Assembly: GCF_022549225.1 (NCBI RefSeq)
Contig: NZ_JAKZFD010000018.1
Coordinates: forward strand, 1 to 52,992
Direction of reading: 5' to 3'
Source of the DNA: Pelomonas sp. CA6
Lineage (GTDB): Bacteria > Pseudomonadota > Gammaproteobacteria > Burkholderiales > Burkholderiaceae_C
DNA: 52,992 nucleotides
Shown: one piece after another, positions 9,496 through 18,873 of the stretch
Position numbering within the stretch: the stretch's first letter is position 1
Layout of the letters: the number at the start of each line of letters is the position of its first letter
The notes under the pieces: model-generated
What the model saw: only the letters and a program-made list of their open reading frames with translations
What the model was told of the DNA's origin: nothing
Database searches by the model: none
Made by a program: the position numbers and the translations under genes

Positions 9496-9592
9496 GTCCG
9501 ACCTTGTAATCAGTGTGAAACCCAGGGATTTTATTGCAACGCAACACCACGAAAGGGGGAGTTGCGCGTCAGTGCCGGCATTGCGCGCCGGG

Positions 9593-10396
9593 TCAATTCA
9601 GTTCGTTGCGGTAGAAATGGTGCGATGTGTTGTAGAGGCCGCGGCGCAGCTCCACCGGCTTGTCGCCATAGGTGAAGGAAAGCCGCTCCACGCTCAGCAG
9701 CGGCGTGCCCACGGGCAGCTTCAGCAGCGCGGCCGTCTCTTCGTCGGCCGCCACGGCGCGGATCTTTTCCTGCGCGCGGATCATGTGCACGCCGAATTCG
9801 GTTTCGAACAGGCCGTAGAACGGGCCGCGGTGCTCGCGCAGCCTCTCGGTCGTCAGCCCCTTGAACAGCGCGCCGGGCAGCCAGATGTCGTCCAGCACCA
9901 CCGGCGTGCCTTCGCTGTGCAGGAAACGGCGCACCTCCAGCATCGCGTCGCCGGTGCGCATCTGCAGTTCGCGCGCGATCCAGGCCGGCGCGCGCTGACG
10001 GCGGCAATCCAGCAGCTGACGCCCCAGGCCGGCATCCTGGCCCGGGTCCGGCGTGAGGCGCAGGAAGCGGTACTGCTGGCGCTGCTCGGCATGCGTGGCC
10101 ACGAAGGTGCCTTTGCCCTGGCGGCGCACCAGCAGGTTCTCGGCCGCCATCTCGTCGACCGCCTTGCGCACGGTGCCCTGGCTGACGCCAAAGCGCGCAG
10201 CCAGTTCCATCTCGCTGGGGATGGCCTCGCCGGCTCGCCATTCGCCCGCTTGCAGCCCCGCGATGATCAAACCCTTGATCTGGCGGTACAGCGGACTGAA
10301 GGCCGGAGCGGTTTCCGCCCCCTGCCCGGCCGTCGTCGCCGCGGGCCGGCCGGCTTCGGGCGCGAGCTTGGGAACGGGGACGGACTGCGACGGCAT
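9593..10396 (-). CDS. GntR-family regulator, HutC subfamily (UTRA domain)
   Basis: A 267-aa protein: an unusual roughly 40-residue Ala/Pro-rich N-terminal extension, a winged helix-turn-helix (IPSEMELAARFGVSQGTVRKAVDEM) and a C-terminal UTRA ligand-binding domain ending in LSFTYGDKPVELRRGLYNT. It lies between sdhC (same strand) and mdh (divergent), so control of the TCA genes is the natural guess. A 17-bp imperfect palindrome in the 263-bp gap to mdh is a candidate operator. The ligand is unknown. Confidence 0.88.
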   Translation of the reverse strand: MPSQSVPVPKLAPEAGRPAATTAGQGAETAPAFSPLYRQIKGLIIAGLQAGEWRAGEAIPSEMELAARFGVSQGTVRKAVDEMAAENLLVRRQGKGTFVATHAEQRQQYRFLRLTPDPGQDAGLGRQLLDCRRQRAPAWIARELQMRTGDAMLEVRRFLHSEGTPVVLDDIWLPGALFKGLTTERLREHRGPFYGLFETEFGVHMIRAQEKIRAVAADEETAALLKLPVGTPLLSVERLSFTYGDKPVELRRGLYNTSHHFYRNELN

Positions 10397-10453
10397 GATG
10401 GCCGCGATTGCATCACAGTCGCCGGGGCGTCGTCCATGGAAAGACCCGTTGAT

Positions 10454-10470
10454 CTTGTATAAGACACAAG
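10454..10470. promoter_or_regulatory. Candidate GntR/HutC operator between the regulator gene and mdh
   Basis: A 17-bp imperfect inverted repeat with CTTGT and ACAAG arms flanks a TATAAG-like element in the shared gntR-mdh intergenic region. Arm length and spacing fit HutC-subfamily operators. The assignment is inference. Confidence 0.5.
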
Positions 10471-10659
10471 ACTGTCAGATTTGCGCAAACATGCCGGTTT
10501 AATTTCGGCGCGATGCCCCTACGCCCGCAGCAGCCGGGGACATCGCGCTGGCGGCTGGCCTACACTTGCCGCACCGGCGCGGCCGTCGCAGACGGCCTTC
10601 GCGCGCAATCCGCACACCTTATTGCGCCAGTTTTTGCACCACTCTTTTCGGAGATCCCA

Positions 10660-11646
10660 ATGAGCAAGAAACCCGTTCGCGTCGCCGTCACCGGCGCCGC
10701 CGGCCAGATCGGCTACGCGCTGCTGTTCCGCATCGCTTCCGGTGAAATGCTGGGCAAGGACCAGCCCGTGATCCTGCAGCTGCTGGAGATCCCCGACGAG
10801 AAGGCCCAGAACGCGCTGAAGGGCGTGATCATGGAACTGGAAGACTGCGCGTTCCCGCTGCTGGCCGGCATCGAGGCGCACAGCGACCCGATGACCGCGT
10901 TCAAGGACACCGACTACGCGCTGCTGGTCGGCGCCCGTCCGCGCGGCCCCGGCATGGAGCGTTCGGACCTGCTGGCCGCCAACGCGCAGATCTTCACCGT
11001 GCAGGGCAAGGCGCTGAACGCCGTCGCCTCGCGCAACGTCAAGGTGCTGGTGGTCGGCAACCCCGCCAACACCAACGCCTACATCGCGATGAAGTCGGCG
11101 CCGGACCTGCCGGCCAAGAACTTCACCGCCATGCTGCGCCTGGACCACAACCGCGCCGCATCGCAGATCGCCGCGAAGACCGGCAAGGCCGTCGCCGACA
11201 TCGAGAAGCTGGCCGTGTGGGGCAACCACTCGCCGACGATGTACGCCGACTACCGCTTCGCCACCATCGGCGGCGCGTCGGTCAAGTCCATGATCAACGA
11301 CGAGGCCTGGAACCGCGAAGTCTTCCTGCCCACCGTGGGCAAGCGCGGCGCCGCCATCATTGCTGCCCGCGGACTGTCCTCGGCCGCCTCGGCCGCCAAT
11401 GCCGCGATCGACCACATGCGCGATTGGGCCCTGGGCACCAACGGCAAGTGGGTCACGATGGGCATCCCGTCCAACGGCGAATACGGCATTCCCAAGGAAG
11501 TCATGTTCGGCTACCCGGTGACCTGCGCCAACGGCGAATACAAGATCGTCGAGGGCCTGGAGATCGACGCTTTCTCGCAGGAGTGCATCAACAAGACGCT
11601 GAACGAACTGCTGGAAGAGCAGAACGGCGTCAAGCACCTGCTCTAA
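10660..11646 (+). CDS. mdh: Malate dehydrogenase
   Basis: A 328-aa NAD-dependent enzyme interconverting malate and oxaloacetate. It has the nucleotide-binding [18 protein letters not shown] near the N-terminus, the substrate loop [22 protein letters not shown] and the catalytic His in WGNHSP. The length is the one normal for the cytoplasmic type in betaproteobacteria. GGAG lies upstream of the ATG at 10660; an in-frame upstream extension has no such support. The gene diverges from the sdh operon and its GntR regulator. Confidence 0.96.
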   Translation: MSKKPVRVAVTGAAGQIGYALLFRIASGEMLGKDQPVILQLLEIPDEKAQNALKGVIMELEDCAFPLLAGIEAHSDPMTAFKDTDYALLVGARPRGPGMERSDLLAANAQIFTVQGKALNAVASRNVKVLVVGNPANTNAYIAMKSAPDLPAKNFTAMLRLDHNRAASQIAAKTGKAVADIEKLAVWGNHSPTMYADYRFATIGGASVKSMINDEAWNREVFLPTVGKRGAAIIAARGLSSAASAANAAIDHMRDWALGTNGKWVTMGIPSNGEYGIPKEVMFGYPVTCANGEYKIVEGLEIDAFSQECINKTLNELLEEQNGVKHLL

Positions 11647-11670
11647 GTCGGCCGCTTCGGCGACACTCGA

Positions 11671-11695
11671 GGGGTCGGCTCTGCCGGCCCCTTTT
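11671..11695 (+). terminator. Rho-independent terminator of mdh
   Basis: A 9-bp stem with one G:T pair (GGGGTCGGC, loop TCT, GCCGGCCCC) is followed by TTTT, 25 bp past the mdh stop. Confidence 0.75.
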
Positions 11696-11746
11696 CATTG
11701 GCGGCCTGGCACCGCCACGCTTTGCACCGTCGTTCCGCGCACCGCC

Positions 11747-12745
11747 ATGACCACACCTCTGCACCCCAAGCTGGCCCTGTTCGAAGACGGCGAGGCCGCC
11801 GCCCCGCTGCCCGTCGTGGACCATTACTGCGGCGTCGAGGCGCGCATGCGCAAGAGCCTGGAACTGCAGGCCGAGATGGGCCCGCTGTTCGACATCACAC
11901 TGGATTGCGAGGACGGCGCCCCGGTGGGCGGCGAGGCCGAGCACATGCTGCTGGTGCTGAGCCTGCTCAACAGCGAGCTGAACCGCCACGGCCGCGTCGG
12001 CGTGCGTGTCCACCCGGTGGGCCACCCGTCCTTCGAAGCCGACGTGGACGCACTGCTGGCCCAAGGCGGCGAGCGCGTCGCCTACCTGATGCTGCCCAAG
12101 CCCGAAAGTCTGGCCGACGTCGAACGAGCAACGGCCTTCATCGACCGCTCGCTGCGCCAGCACGGCGTGAAGAAGCCGCTGCCCATCCACGCGCTGATCG
12201 AAACCCACGGCGGGCTGCGCGACGTGCAGGCCATCGCCGCCCATCCGCGCATCGAATCGCTGTCGTTCGGGCTGATGGACTTCGTCTCGGCCCACCGGGG
12301 CGCGATCCCGCGCTCGGCGCTCACCGCCGAAGGCCAGTTCCACCACCCGCTGGTGGTGCGCGCCAAGCTCGAAATCGCCGCCGCGGCCCACACCCATGGC
12401 AAGACGCCTTCGCACTGCGTGGTGACTGAATTCAAGAGCCAGCGCGCCATCCAGGCCGCCGCCGAGCGCGCCGCCCGCGAGTTCGGCTACACGCGCATGT
12501 GGAGCATCCACCCGCAGCAGATCCAGCCCATCATCGATGCCTTCGCGCCCAGCGTCGCGGAGATCGACGAGGCGATCGACATCATCCAGGCGGCGCAGGC
12601 CGCGCACTGGGCCCCCATTCAGTTCCGCGACGTGCTGCACGACCGCGCCAGCTACCGCTACTTCTGGCAGGTGCTGGAGCGCGCGCACCGCACCGGTCAG
12701 GAACTGCCCGAAGAGGTCACGCTGGCCTACTTTGGCGCGGACTGA
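11747..12745 (+). CDS. HpcH/HpaI aldolase/citrate lyase family CoA-ester lyase
   Basis: A 332-aa TIM-barrel protein of the CitE-like family. Recognisable features are DITLDCEDGAP with the metal-binding acidic pair, the YLMLPKPES strand, IHALIETHGGL with its metal-ligand Glu, and MWSIHPQQIQPI near the end. Relatives cleave malyl-CoA, methylmalyl-CoA or citramalyl-CoA, but the exact substrate is not readable here. It lies between mdh and acnB, which suggests a role in organic-acid metabolism. No good Shine-Dalgarno is seen before the ATG. Confidence 0.85.
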   Translation: MTTPLHPKLALFEDGEAAAPLPVVDHYCGVEARMRKSLELQAEMGPLFDITLDCEDGAPVGGEAEHMLLVLSLLNSELNRHGRVGVRVHPVGHPSFEADVDALLAQGGERVAYLMLPKPESLADVERATAFIDRSLRQHGVKKPLPIHALIETHGGLRDVQAIAAHPRIESLSFGLMDFVSAHRGAIPRSALTAEGQFHHPLVVRAKLEIAAAAHTHGKTPSHCVVTEFKSQRAIQAAAERAAREFGYTRMWSIHPQQIQPIIDAFAPSVAEIDEAIDIIQAAQAAHWAPIQFRDVLHDRASYRYFWQVLERAHRTGQELPEEVTLAYFGAD

Positions 12746-12824
12746 GGCCGTCATCACCACAAACCCCCATCCGTCCGGCACCGAACCGGAGCACAATCGC
12801 GCATCGCGCCAAACCATCCCGCTC

Positions 12825-13382
12825 ATGAGCCCACATTCTTTCCGCCTGATCGGCCCGCTCGCCCTGGGCCTGTTCGTCGCCGGCTCGGCTCTCGCCGCCG
12901 CTCCCGCCACGCCGGCCGCCAAGGCTGCCGCGACGCCGCGCAATGCGCTGGTCAAGAAGGTCAAGCCCACGCCGCCGCCGCCGCCGGTGGAGGAAGACCT
13001 GCCGCTGAGCGAGGCCCAGCTGGCCGTCGCGCCGCAGGTCAGCCATGGCGATGTGCACTGCGAGTTCAACCAGAAGGTCCAGATCACGCCCGACGCCGAC
13101 AAGCCTGGCCGCTTCAAGCTGCAGTTCGGCAAGCAGGTCTTCCACATGGCCCCCGAGCCCACCACCACCGGCGCGGTGCGCCTGGAGGACAAGAAAGCCG
13201 GCGTCGTGTGGCTGCAGATTCCGTCCAAGTCCATGCTGATGAACACCAAGGTCGGCCAGCGCATGGTGGACAGCTGCATGCACGAGGATCAGAAGGCCTT
13301 CCAGGCCGCCAATGCCGCGCCGCCCGCCGGCGAAGGCCTGGGCATCACCAGCCTGCAGCAGCCCGCGCAGCAGAAGCAGTAA
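12825..13382 (+). CDS. Exported hypothetical protein
   Basis: A 185-aa protein with a clear signal peptide (residues 1-25, hydrophobic core LIGPLALGLFVAGSALA, cleavage after an AxA site). A Lys/Pro-rich mature start with a run of prolines (KPTPPPPP) follows, then a compact domain with two Cys (HCEF and DSCMHED) that could form a disulfide. I do not recognise a catalytic motif. It is probably periplasmic. The gene lies 79 bp after the CoA-lyase gene on the same strand and ends at a strong hairpin. Confidence 0.72.
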   Translation: MSPHSFRLIGPLALGLFVAGSALAAAPATPAAKAAATPRNALVKKVKPTPPPPPVEEDLPLSEAQLAVAPQVSHGDVHCEFNQKVQITPDADKPGRFKLQFGKQVFHMAPEPTTTGAVRLEDKKAGVVWLQIPSKSMLMNTKVGQRMVDSCMHEDQKAFQAANAAPPAGEGLGITSLQQPAQQKQ

Positions 13383-13390
13383 GCCCCGCG

Positions 13391-13420
13391 GCGGGCCGGC
13401 GTTCGCCCGGCCCGCCTTTG
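13391..13420 (+). terminator. Probable terminator after the exported hypothetical gene
   Basis: A 10-bp perfect stem (GGCGGGCCGG / CCGGCCCGCC) with a 7-nt loop is followed by TTT, 8 bp past the stop. The T tract is short. Confidence 0.6.
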
Positions 13421-13570
13421 CGCCGGCGGGAGCCCCCCCCCTCGCGCTCTTTCCGCCTCTTCAGGCCGCGCCGACGTGCTCCGGCGCCCCACCCTTTCTC
13501 GCCCAAAGATCTGCTTGCCGGCAATACCGGGGTGCGACGCTGGGATACCTTCGTCCGCAGGCCAAGTACG

Positions 13571-13583
13571 TATAATCAATACA
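13571..13583 (+). promoter_or_regulatory. Probable vapBC promoter -10 with embedded inverted repeat
   Basis: A perfect TATAAT occurs at 13571-13576, 50 bp before vapB, in an AT-rich patch that stands out from its surroundings. No good -35 is seen. GTAT and ATAC arms five bases apart overlap it (GTATAATCAATAC), a layout that would suit autorepression by the antitoxin. Confidence 0.5.
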
Positions 13584-13625
13584 TACTTTTGACGCCATAC
13601 CGGCGATCGAGACCGAGGAGCCCGC

Positions 13626-13871
13626 ATGGAAGCCACCGTGGCCGAACGAGGCCAGATCACGCTGCCCAAGGCCGTGCGCGATGCACTGGGGCTGACCAAG
13701 GGCACCATCCTCAAGGTCGAGCTGGACGGCGCGCGCATCATCCTGCGCAAGAACGTCGACGACGCCATCTCACGTGCGCGCGGCAAGTTCAAGCTCGACG
13801 GCTTCGAGTCCACCGACGACGCGCTGCGTCAGGTACGCGGCCGCGCCCCCGGCGACCCGATGGAGGCCTGA
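13626..13871 (+). CDS. vapB: AbrB/MazE-type antitoxin
   Basis: An 81-aa protein with an N-terminal swapped-hairpin AbrB DNA-binding domain (ATVAERGQITLPKAVRDALGL followed by KGTILKVE). The C-terminal tail is Arg- and acid-rich and would be expected to bind the toxin. AGGAG precedes the ATG by 5 nt. It is paired with a PIN-domain toxin 4 nt downstream. The gene symbol denotes the vapBC class only. Confidence 0.85.
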   Translation: MEATVAERGQITLPKAVRDALGLTKGTILKVELDGARIILRKNVDDAISRARGKFKLDGFESTDDALRQVRGRAPGDPMEA

Positions 13872-13875
13872 CGCC

Positions 13876-14286
13876 TTGATCGCGATCGATTCCTCCGTGC
13901 TGATCGACCTGCTCTCGGGCAACGAGCGGGCCGACATGGCCGAGGCCGCGCTGCGCGAGGCGCTCAGCCGCGGGCCGGTCGTGGTCTGCGATGTGGTCGT
14001 CGCCGAAGTCTGCGCCGCGCTGCAGGGCGGCGACCAGGTCATGCAGGTGCTCGAAGAAATGGGCATCCTCTACAGCGCCGTCGAGCAGAAGGCCGCCATC
14101 CGCGCCGGCGAGATGCAGCGCCGTTTCCGCAGCCGCGCCGCGCCGCAGGGCCGCGCGCGCAGCCTCCCCGACTTCGTCGTCGGTGCCCACGCGCTGCTGC
14201 AGTGCAGCGGCCTGATCACCGCCGACGAAGCCTTCTACCGTGACTATTTCAAGGGGCTCAAGCTCATCCGGCCGTCCGCGGCCTGA
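13876..14286 (+). CDS. vapC: PIN-domain toxin ribonuclease (VapC family)
   Basis: A 136-aa PIN-domain protein. The expected acidic residues are present: Asp5 (AIDSSVLIDLL), Glu44 (VAEV), Asp99 (LPDF) and Asp117 (TADEAF). Such toxins are Mg-dependent RNases that cut tRNA or rRNA. The start is a TTG at 13876; GGAGG lies 9 nt upstream and no ATG is available nearby. The Shine-Dalgarno lies inside the end of vapB, so the pair is translationally coupled. The gene sits directly in front of acnB (36 bp). Confidence 0.85.
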   Translation: MIAIDSSVLIDLLSGNERADMAEAALREALSRGPVVVCDVVVAEVCAALQGGDQVMQVLEEMGILYSAVEQKAAIRAGEMQRRFRSRAAPQGRARSLPDFVVGAHALLQCSGLITADEAFYRDYFKGLKLIRPSAA

Positions 14287-14322
14287 CGCCCGCCCCGCCC
14301 CACCCGCCAACCAGGAGTCGCC

Positions 14323-16914
14323 ATGTTGCAAGCCTATCGCCAACACGCCGCCGAGCGCGCCGCCCTCGGCATCCCGCCGCTGCCGCTGGATGCCAAGCAG
14401 GTCGCCGAGCTGATCGAGCTGATCAAGAACCCGCCCGCCGGTGAAGAAGCCTTCCTGCTGGACCTACTGACCCACCGCGTGCCGCCGGGCGTGGACGACG
14501 CGGCCAAGGTCAAGGCCAGCTTCCTGGCGGCCGTGGCCCATGGCGACCTGGGCGTGGGCCTGATCTCCAAGGCCAAGGCCACCGAACTGCTGGGCACCAT
14601 GGTGGGCGGCTACAACGTCAAGCCGCTGATCGACCTGCTGGACGACGCCGAAGTGGCCGGCGTGGCCGCCGAGGGCCTGAAGAAGACCCTGCTGATGTTC
14701 GACGCCTTCCATGACGTCGCCGAGAAAGCCACGGCCGGCAACGCCCGCGCCAAGGAAGTGATCCAGAGCTGGGCCGACGCCGAGTGGTTCACCAGCCGCC
14801 CCGAGGTCGAGAAGAAGATCACCGTCACCGTCTTCAAGGTGCCCGGCGAGACCAACACCGACGATCTCTCCCCCGCCCCCGACGCCTGGAGCCGCCCGGA
14901 CATCCCGCTGCACTACCTGGCGATGCTGAAGAACACCCGCCCCGACGCGGCCTTCAAGCCCGAGGAAGACGGCAAGCGCGGCCCCATCCAGTTCATCGAG
15001 GACCTGAAGAAGAAGGGCCATCTGGTGGCCTACGTCGGCGATGTGGTGGGCACCGGCTCCAGCCGCAAGTCCGCGACCAACAGCGTCATCTGGGCCACCG
15101 GCCAGGACATCCCCTTCGTGCCGAACAAGCGTTTCGGCGGCGTGACGCTGGGCGGCAAGATCGCCCCCATCTTCTTCAACACGCAGGAAGACTCCGGTTC
15201 GCTGCCCATCGAGGTGGACGTGAATACGCTGGAGATGGGCGACGTGATCGACGTGCTGCCCTATGACGGCAAGATCCTGAAGAACGGCGCGACGGTGGCC
15301 GAGTTCTCGCTGAAGAGCGAGGTGCTGCTGGACGAGGTGCGCGCCGGCGGCCGCATCAACCTGATCATCGGTCGCTCGCTGACCGGCAAGGCACGCGAAT
15401 TCCTGGGCCTGCCCGCGTCCACCCTCTTCCGCCTGCCCAAGGCCCCGGTGGACACCGGCAAGGGCTTCACGCTGGCGCAGAAGATGGTCGGCCGCGCCTG
15501 CGGCCTGCCCGAAGGTCAGGGCATCCGCCCGGGCACCTATTGCGAGCCCAAGATGACCACGGTCGGTTCGCAGGACACCACTGGCCCGATGACGCGCGAC
15601 GAGCTGAAGGACCTGGCCTGCCTGGGCTTCTCGGCCGACCTGGTGATGCAGTCCTTCTGCCACACCGCCGCCTACCCCAAGGCGGTGGACGTGAAGATGC
15701 ACCGCGAGCTGCCGCAGTTCATCTCCAGCCGTGGCGGCGTCGCGCTGCGCCCGGGCGACGGCGTGATCCACAGCTGGCTGAACCGCCTGCTGCTGCCCGA
15801 CACCGTGGGCACCGGCGGCGACTCGCACACCCGCTTCCCGATCGGCATCAGCTTCCCGGCCGGCTCCGGCCTGGTCGCCTTCGGCGCCGCCACCGGCGTG
15901 ATGCCGCTGGACATGCCCGAATCGGTGCTGGTGCGCTTCAAGGGCCAGATGCAGCCCGGCGTCACGCTGCGTGACCTGGTGCATGCCATCCCGCTGTACG
16001 CGATCAAGGCGGGGCTGCTGACTGTCGAGAAGAAGGGCAAGAAGAACATCTTCTCCGGCCGCATCCTGGAGATCGAGGGCCTGCCCGACCTGAAGGTGGA
16101 ACAGGCCTTCGAGCTGTCCGACGCGTCGGCCGAGCGCTCTGCCGCCGGCTGCACGATCAAGCTGAACCCGGCGCCGATCAAGGAGTACCTGACCTCCAAC
16201 ATCGTGCTGATGAAGAACATGATCGCCGACGGCTACCAGGACAAGCGCACGCTGGAGCGCCGCATCAAGGCCGTCGAGGCCTGGCTGGCCAAGCCCGACC
16301 TGCTGGAAGCCGACAAGGACGCCGAGTACGCCGCCGTGATCGAGATCGATCTGGCCGACATCAAGGAGCCCATCGTCTGCTGCCCGAACGACCCGGACGA
16401 TGCCAAGACCATGTCCGAAGTCTCCGGCACCGCGATCGACGAGGCCTTCATCGGCTCCTGCATGACCAACATCGGTCACTTCCGCGCGGCGGCCAAGCTG
16501 CTGGGCGGCGCGCGCGACATCCCGGTCAAGCTGTGGGTGGCGCCGCCGACCAAGATGGACCAGAACGAGCTCATCAAGGAAGGCCACTACGCCACCTTCG
16601 GCACCGCCGGCGCGCGCACCGAGATGCCGGGCTGCTCGCTGTGCATGGGCAACCAGGCCCAGGTGCGCGAGGGCGCCACCGTGATGTCCACCTCCACGCG
16701 CAACTTCCCCAACCGCCTGGGCAAGAACACCCATGTGTTCCTGGGCTCGGCGGAACTGGCCGCAGTGTGCTCCAAGCTGGGCCGCATCCCGACCCTGGCC
16801 GAGTACCACGAGGCCATGGGCATCATCAACAAGGACGCCGCCAGCGTGTACCGCTACATGAACTTCGACCAGATCGAGGAATACGCGGACACCGCGAAGA
16901 CCGTGACGGTCTGA
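14323..16914 (+). CDS. acnB: Aconitate hydratase B
   Basis: An 863-aa enzyme isomerising citrate to isocitrate through a 4Fe-4S cluster. The N-terminal HEAT-like helical domain (starting [22 protein letters not shown]) and the swivel domain precede the catalytic domains, the AcnB order. Cluster and active-site segments include [30 protein letters not shown] and [15 protein letters not shown] lies upstream of the ATG. Confidence 0.97.
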   Translation: MLQAYRQHAAERAALGIPPLPLDAKQVAELIELIKNPPAGEEAFLLDLLTHRVPPGVDDAAKVKASFLAAVAHGDLGVGLISKAKATELLGTMVGGYNVKPLIDLLDDAEVAGVAAEGLKKTLLMFDAFHDVAEKATAGNARAKEVIQSWADAEWFTSRPEVEKKITVTVFKVPGETNTDDLSPAPDAWSRPDIPLHYLAMLKNTRPDAAFKPEEDGKRGPIQFIEDLKKKGHLVAYVGDVVGTGSSRKSATNSVIWATGQDIPFVPNKRFGGVTLGGKIAPIFFNTQEDSGSLPIEVDVNTLEMGDVIDVLPYDGKILKNGATVAEFSLKSEVLLDEVRAGGRINLIIGRSLTGKAREFLGLPASTLFRLPKAPVDTGKGFTLAQKMVGRACGLPEGQGIRPGTYCEPKMTTVGSQDTTGPMTRDELKDLACLGFSADLVMQSFCHTAAYPKAVDVKMHRELPQFISSRGGVALRPGDGVIHSWLNRLLLPDTVGTGGDSHTRFPIGISFPAGSGLVAFGAATGVMPLDMPESVLVRFKGQMQPGVTLRDLVHAIPLYAIKAGLLTVEKKGKKNIFSGRILEIEGLPDLKVEQAFELSDASAERSAAGCTIKLNPAPIKEYLTSNIVLMKNMIADGYQDKRTLERRIKAVEAWLAKPDLLEADKDAEYAAVIEIDLADIKEPIVCCPNDPDDAKTMSEVSGTAIDEAFIGSCMTNIGHFRAAAKLLGGARDIPVKLWVAPPTKMDQNELIKEGHYATFGTAGARTEMPGCSLCMGNQAQVREGATVMSTSTRNFPNRLGKNTHVFLGSAELAAVCSKLGRIPTLAEYHEAMGIINKDAASVYRYMNFDQIEEYADTAKTVTV

Positions 16915-16938
16915 ACCCGGGCCGACTCCCGGCCTCGC

Positions 16939-16972
16939 ACAACCCCGCCCGCGCAAGCCGGCGGGGTTTTTT
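16939..16972 (+). terminator. Rho-independent terminator of acnB
   Basis: A 9-bp stem AACCCCGCC / GGCGGGGTT with a 10-nt loop is followed by a run of six T, 25 bp past the acnB stop. It also separates acnB from the convergent wzi-like gene. Confidence 0.82.
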
Positions 16973-16986
16973 CCGCCCGCGTGGGA

Positions 16987-18582
16987 TCACTCCAGCGGCG
17001 CCGTCAGACTGAGCCCCAGGCGCAGCTCGCGGCGCCGGTTCAGCGCCCGGTCCTGTCCGTCGGACAGGTGGTGCCAGCTCAGTTCCGGCGCCACCCGCCA
17101 GCTCAGCCCGGCGGCACGCCAGGTCCAGTGGCGGCTCACACTGAGCCCGCGCAATCGGCCATGCGGCGGCGGGCCGACGCGCGGATCGTAGGCGCCCAGG
17201 CTGATGCCGATGCGCCCGGCATGCAGGCGCAGCCGCAGCCCCATTTCGGCATCCATCCAGCCCAGCGTCGTGACGCGGCTGCCGCCGCCCTGCGCGCTGC
17301 CGATCCAGCGCGCGCCCTGGGTGTAGTTCTGCAGGTAGACGCCGTTGGTGTAGCCCGGGAACTGCGGCTTGTCGTCCCAGGGCAGGCTGTAGGCATTGGT
17401 GTTGCTGTATTCAACGAAGAGACGGTGCCGTCCCTGGCCCAGCGTGGTCTCCAGCCCCCACTGGCTCATGAACTTGTAGGGCAGCGGCAGCACCCGGCCC
17501 GCCGAGTCCTCGCCCATCCACTGCGTGTAGAAGGCGCAGGAGCCCCAATGCGACGGACAGGCGAGGCGCAGGTCGAAGCCGGCGATCTGGTTGCTGCTGT
17601 CGTGGAAGCCGTCGCCCGCATCCTTGTTGGTCTGGCGCCCCAGCAAGGCCTTCACCAAATTGCTCAGCCCGCCGGGCCGGCCGCGGCCGGCGGTCTGCAA
17701 ACCGCGGCTCAGGCCCAGCTCGACGCCACGCGCCGGCCGCAGGCTCAATCGCATGCCCGCAAACAGATAGCCCACCGGCTGCGCGGCCACGACCTCGGGG
17801 TCCTGCGCCTTCGCGACCACCACATCCAGATTCCACGGCCCCATCCACGCCAGCAGCGGATGTTCCGAGCGCTGCGCCGTGGCGCGCTGCAGCCCCACGC
17901 CCTGCCAGGCCGGGCTGTTGGAGCCGGCGATCAGGCTGCTCTGCCAGCCCGGCCCCCACCAGTGGCGCGTCGACAGCAGCTGCAGATTCCAGCCGCCCAG
18001 GTTCCACGCCAGGGCCGAGTCCTCGGCGCGCAGCATGCGGCCGGACGCCACGCCCCAGCCCGCCCCCGAGGGCGAGTTCAGCGAGCTGGTGGCTTCGTCC
18101 ACGCGCAGTCCCAGTCGCCCGGCCCAACTGCCGAATGCGCCCTCGCCGCGCCATTCCGGCGAACGCCAGCTGGCGCTGGAGCCCGGCGTGTAGTCCTCAT
18201 CAAAGCCGGTGAGGCCTTCGCCGCGCTCGCGCACGCTCAGGCGCAGCCGCGATGCCGTACCCGCCAGCTCCCGCTTCAGCTCGGCACTCACGGGAGCCAG
18301 CCAGGCCAGCTCGGTGCCCTCGAGCTCGGGCAGGCGATCCAGCGCCTGCTGTACCGCGGCGCGCGGCAGCGGCCAGTGATTGCCTGGCAATTCCAGCCCG
18401 GCATGGTCGACCAGCAGCTGGATGCGATGGCGTGCTGGCCAATCCGGCATATAGGGCACGCTGGCCGGCTCGGCCCCAACCACCCAGGGCAACACCCCCA
18501 GGGCCAGGCCCGCGCACACGGACAAACCGGCCCGGCTGCGGCGTCTTCCAGCCGCAGGGCCTCTCTTCAGATCCCGAATCAA
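16987..18582 (-). CDS. Wzi-like capsule-assembly outer-membrane protein
   Basis: A 531-aa protein with a basic N-terminus and signal peptide (cleavage near residue 37, after VVGAEP or so), then a long series of alternating strands rich in Trp, Tyr and Gly, as in an 18-strand-type beta-barrel. Features of the capsule assembly Wzi family are the N-terminal helical region (RHRIQLLVDHAGLEL), STRHWWGPGWQSSLI and the C-terminal amphipathic strands. Wzi helps attach capsule or exopolysaccharide to the cell surface. The start is TTG with GGAGGG about 5 nt upstream. No capsule genes are adjacent, so the ligand is unknown. Confidence 0.8.
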   Translation of the reverse strand: MIRDLKRGPAAGRRRSRAGLSVCAGLALGVLPWVVGAEPASVPYMPDWPARHRIQLLVDHAGLELPGNHWPLPRAAVQQALDRLPELEGTELAWLAPVSAELKRELAGTASRLRLSVRERGEGLTGFDEDYTPGSSASWRSPEWRGEGAFGSWAGRLGLRVDEATSSLNSPSGAGWGVASGRMLRAEDSALAWNLGGWNLQLLSTRHWWGPGWQSSLIAGSNSPAWQGVGLQRATAQRSEHPLLAWMGPWNLDVVVAKAQDPEVVAAQPVGYLFAGMRLSLRPARGVELGLSRGLQTAGRGRPGGLSNLVKALLGRQTNKDAGDGFHDSSNQIAGFDLRLACPSHWGSCAFYTQWMGEDSAGRVLPLPYKFMSQWGLETTLGQGRHRLFVEYSNTNAYSLPWDDKPQFPGYTNGVYLQNYTQGARWIGSAQGGGSRVTTLGWMDAEMGLRLRLHAGRIGISLGAYDPRVGPPPHGRLRGLSVSRHWTWRAAGLSWRVAPELSWHHLSDGQDRALNRRRELRLGLSLTAPLE

Positions 18583-18873
18583 ATCACCCTCCCTGTCGCC
18601 CCGCTATCGCGCGGGGCCTGCTCGCGCCGCCCGGCGGTCGCGATCCTCATGGGGCTGCGCTCGCAGCCGGCTTTCATCGAGCCGGCACGAATGACGCGCC
18701 TCCTTGTTTGCGCCCAAGATAGCAGCCGGTCGGCCTTGGCCGACGTCCATGCCAGCGTGGCGCCGAAGGCCGGTGCGAACTGCAGCCGACCCGGGGTGGG
18801 CGGGGCAAGCACTGCTCCCGCAAGCGCGATTTCGTTCACACAGCGCCCACACGCTGCTTGCTATGCTGAGCCC

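Noticed and set aside
16981-18873. Very long open plus-strand extension upstream of the DUF3592 gene
   Set aside because: It runs antisense through the whole Wzi-like gene, is Gln/Arg/His-rich without domain motifs, and the ATG at 18874 starts the recognisable membrane protein. It is a GC-rich shadow.
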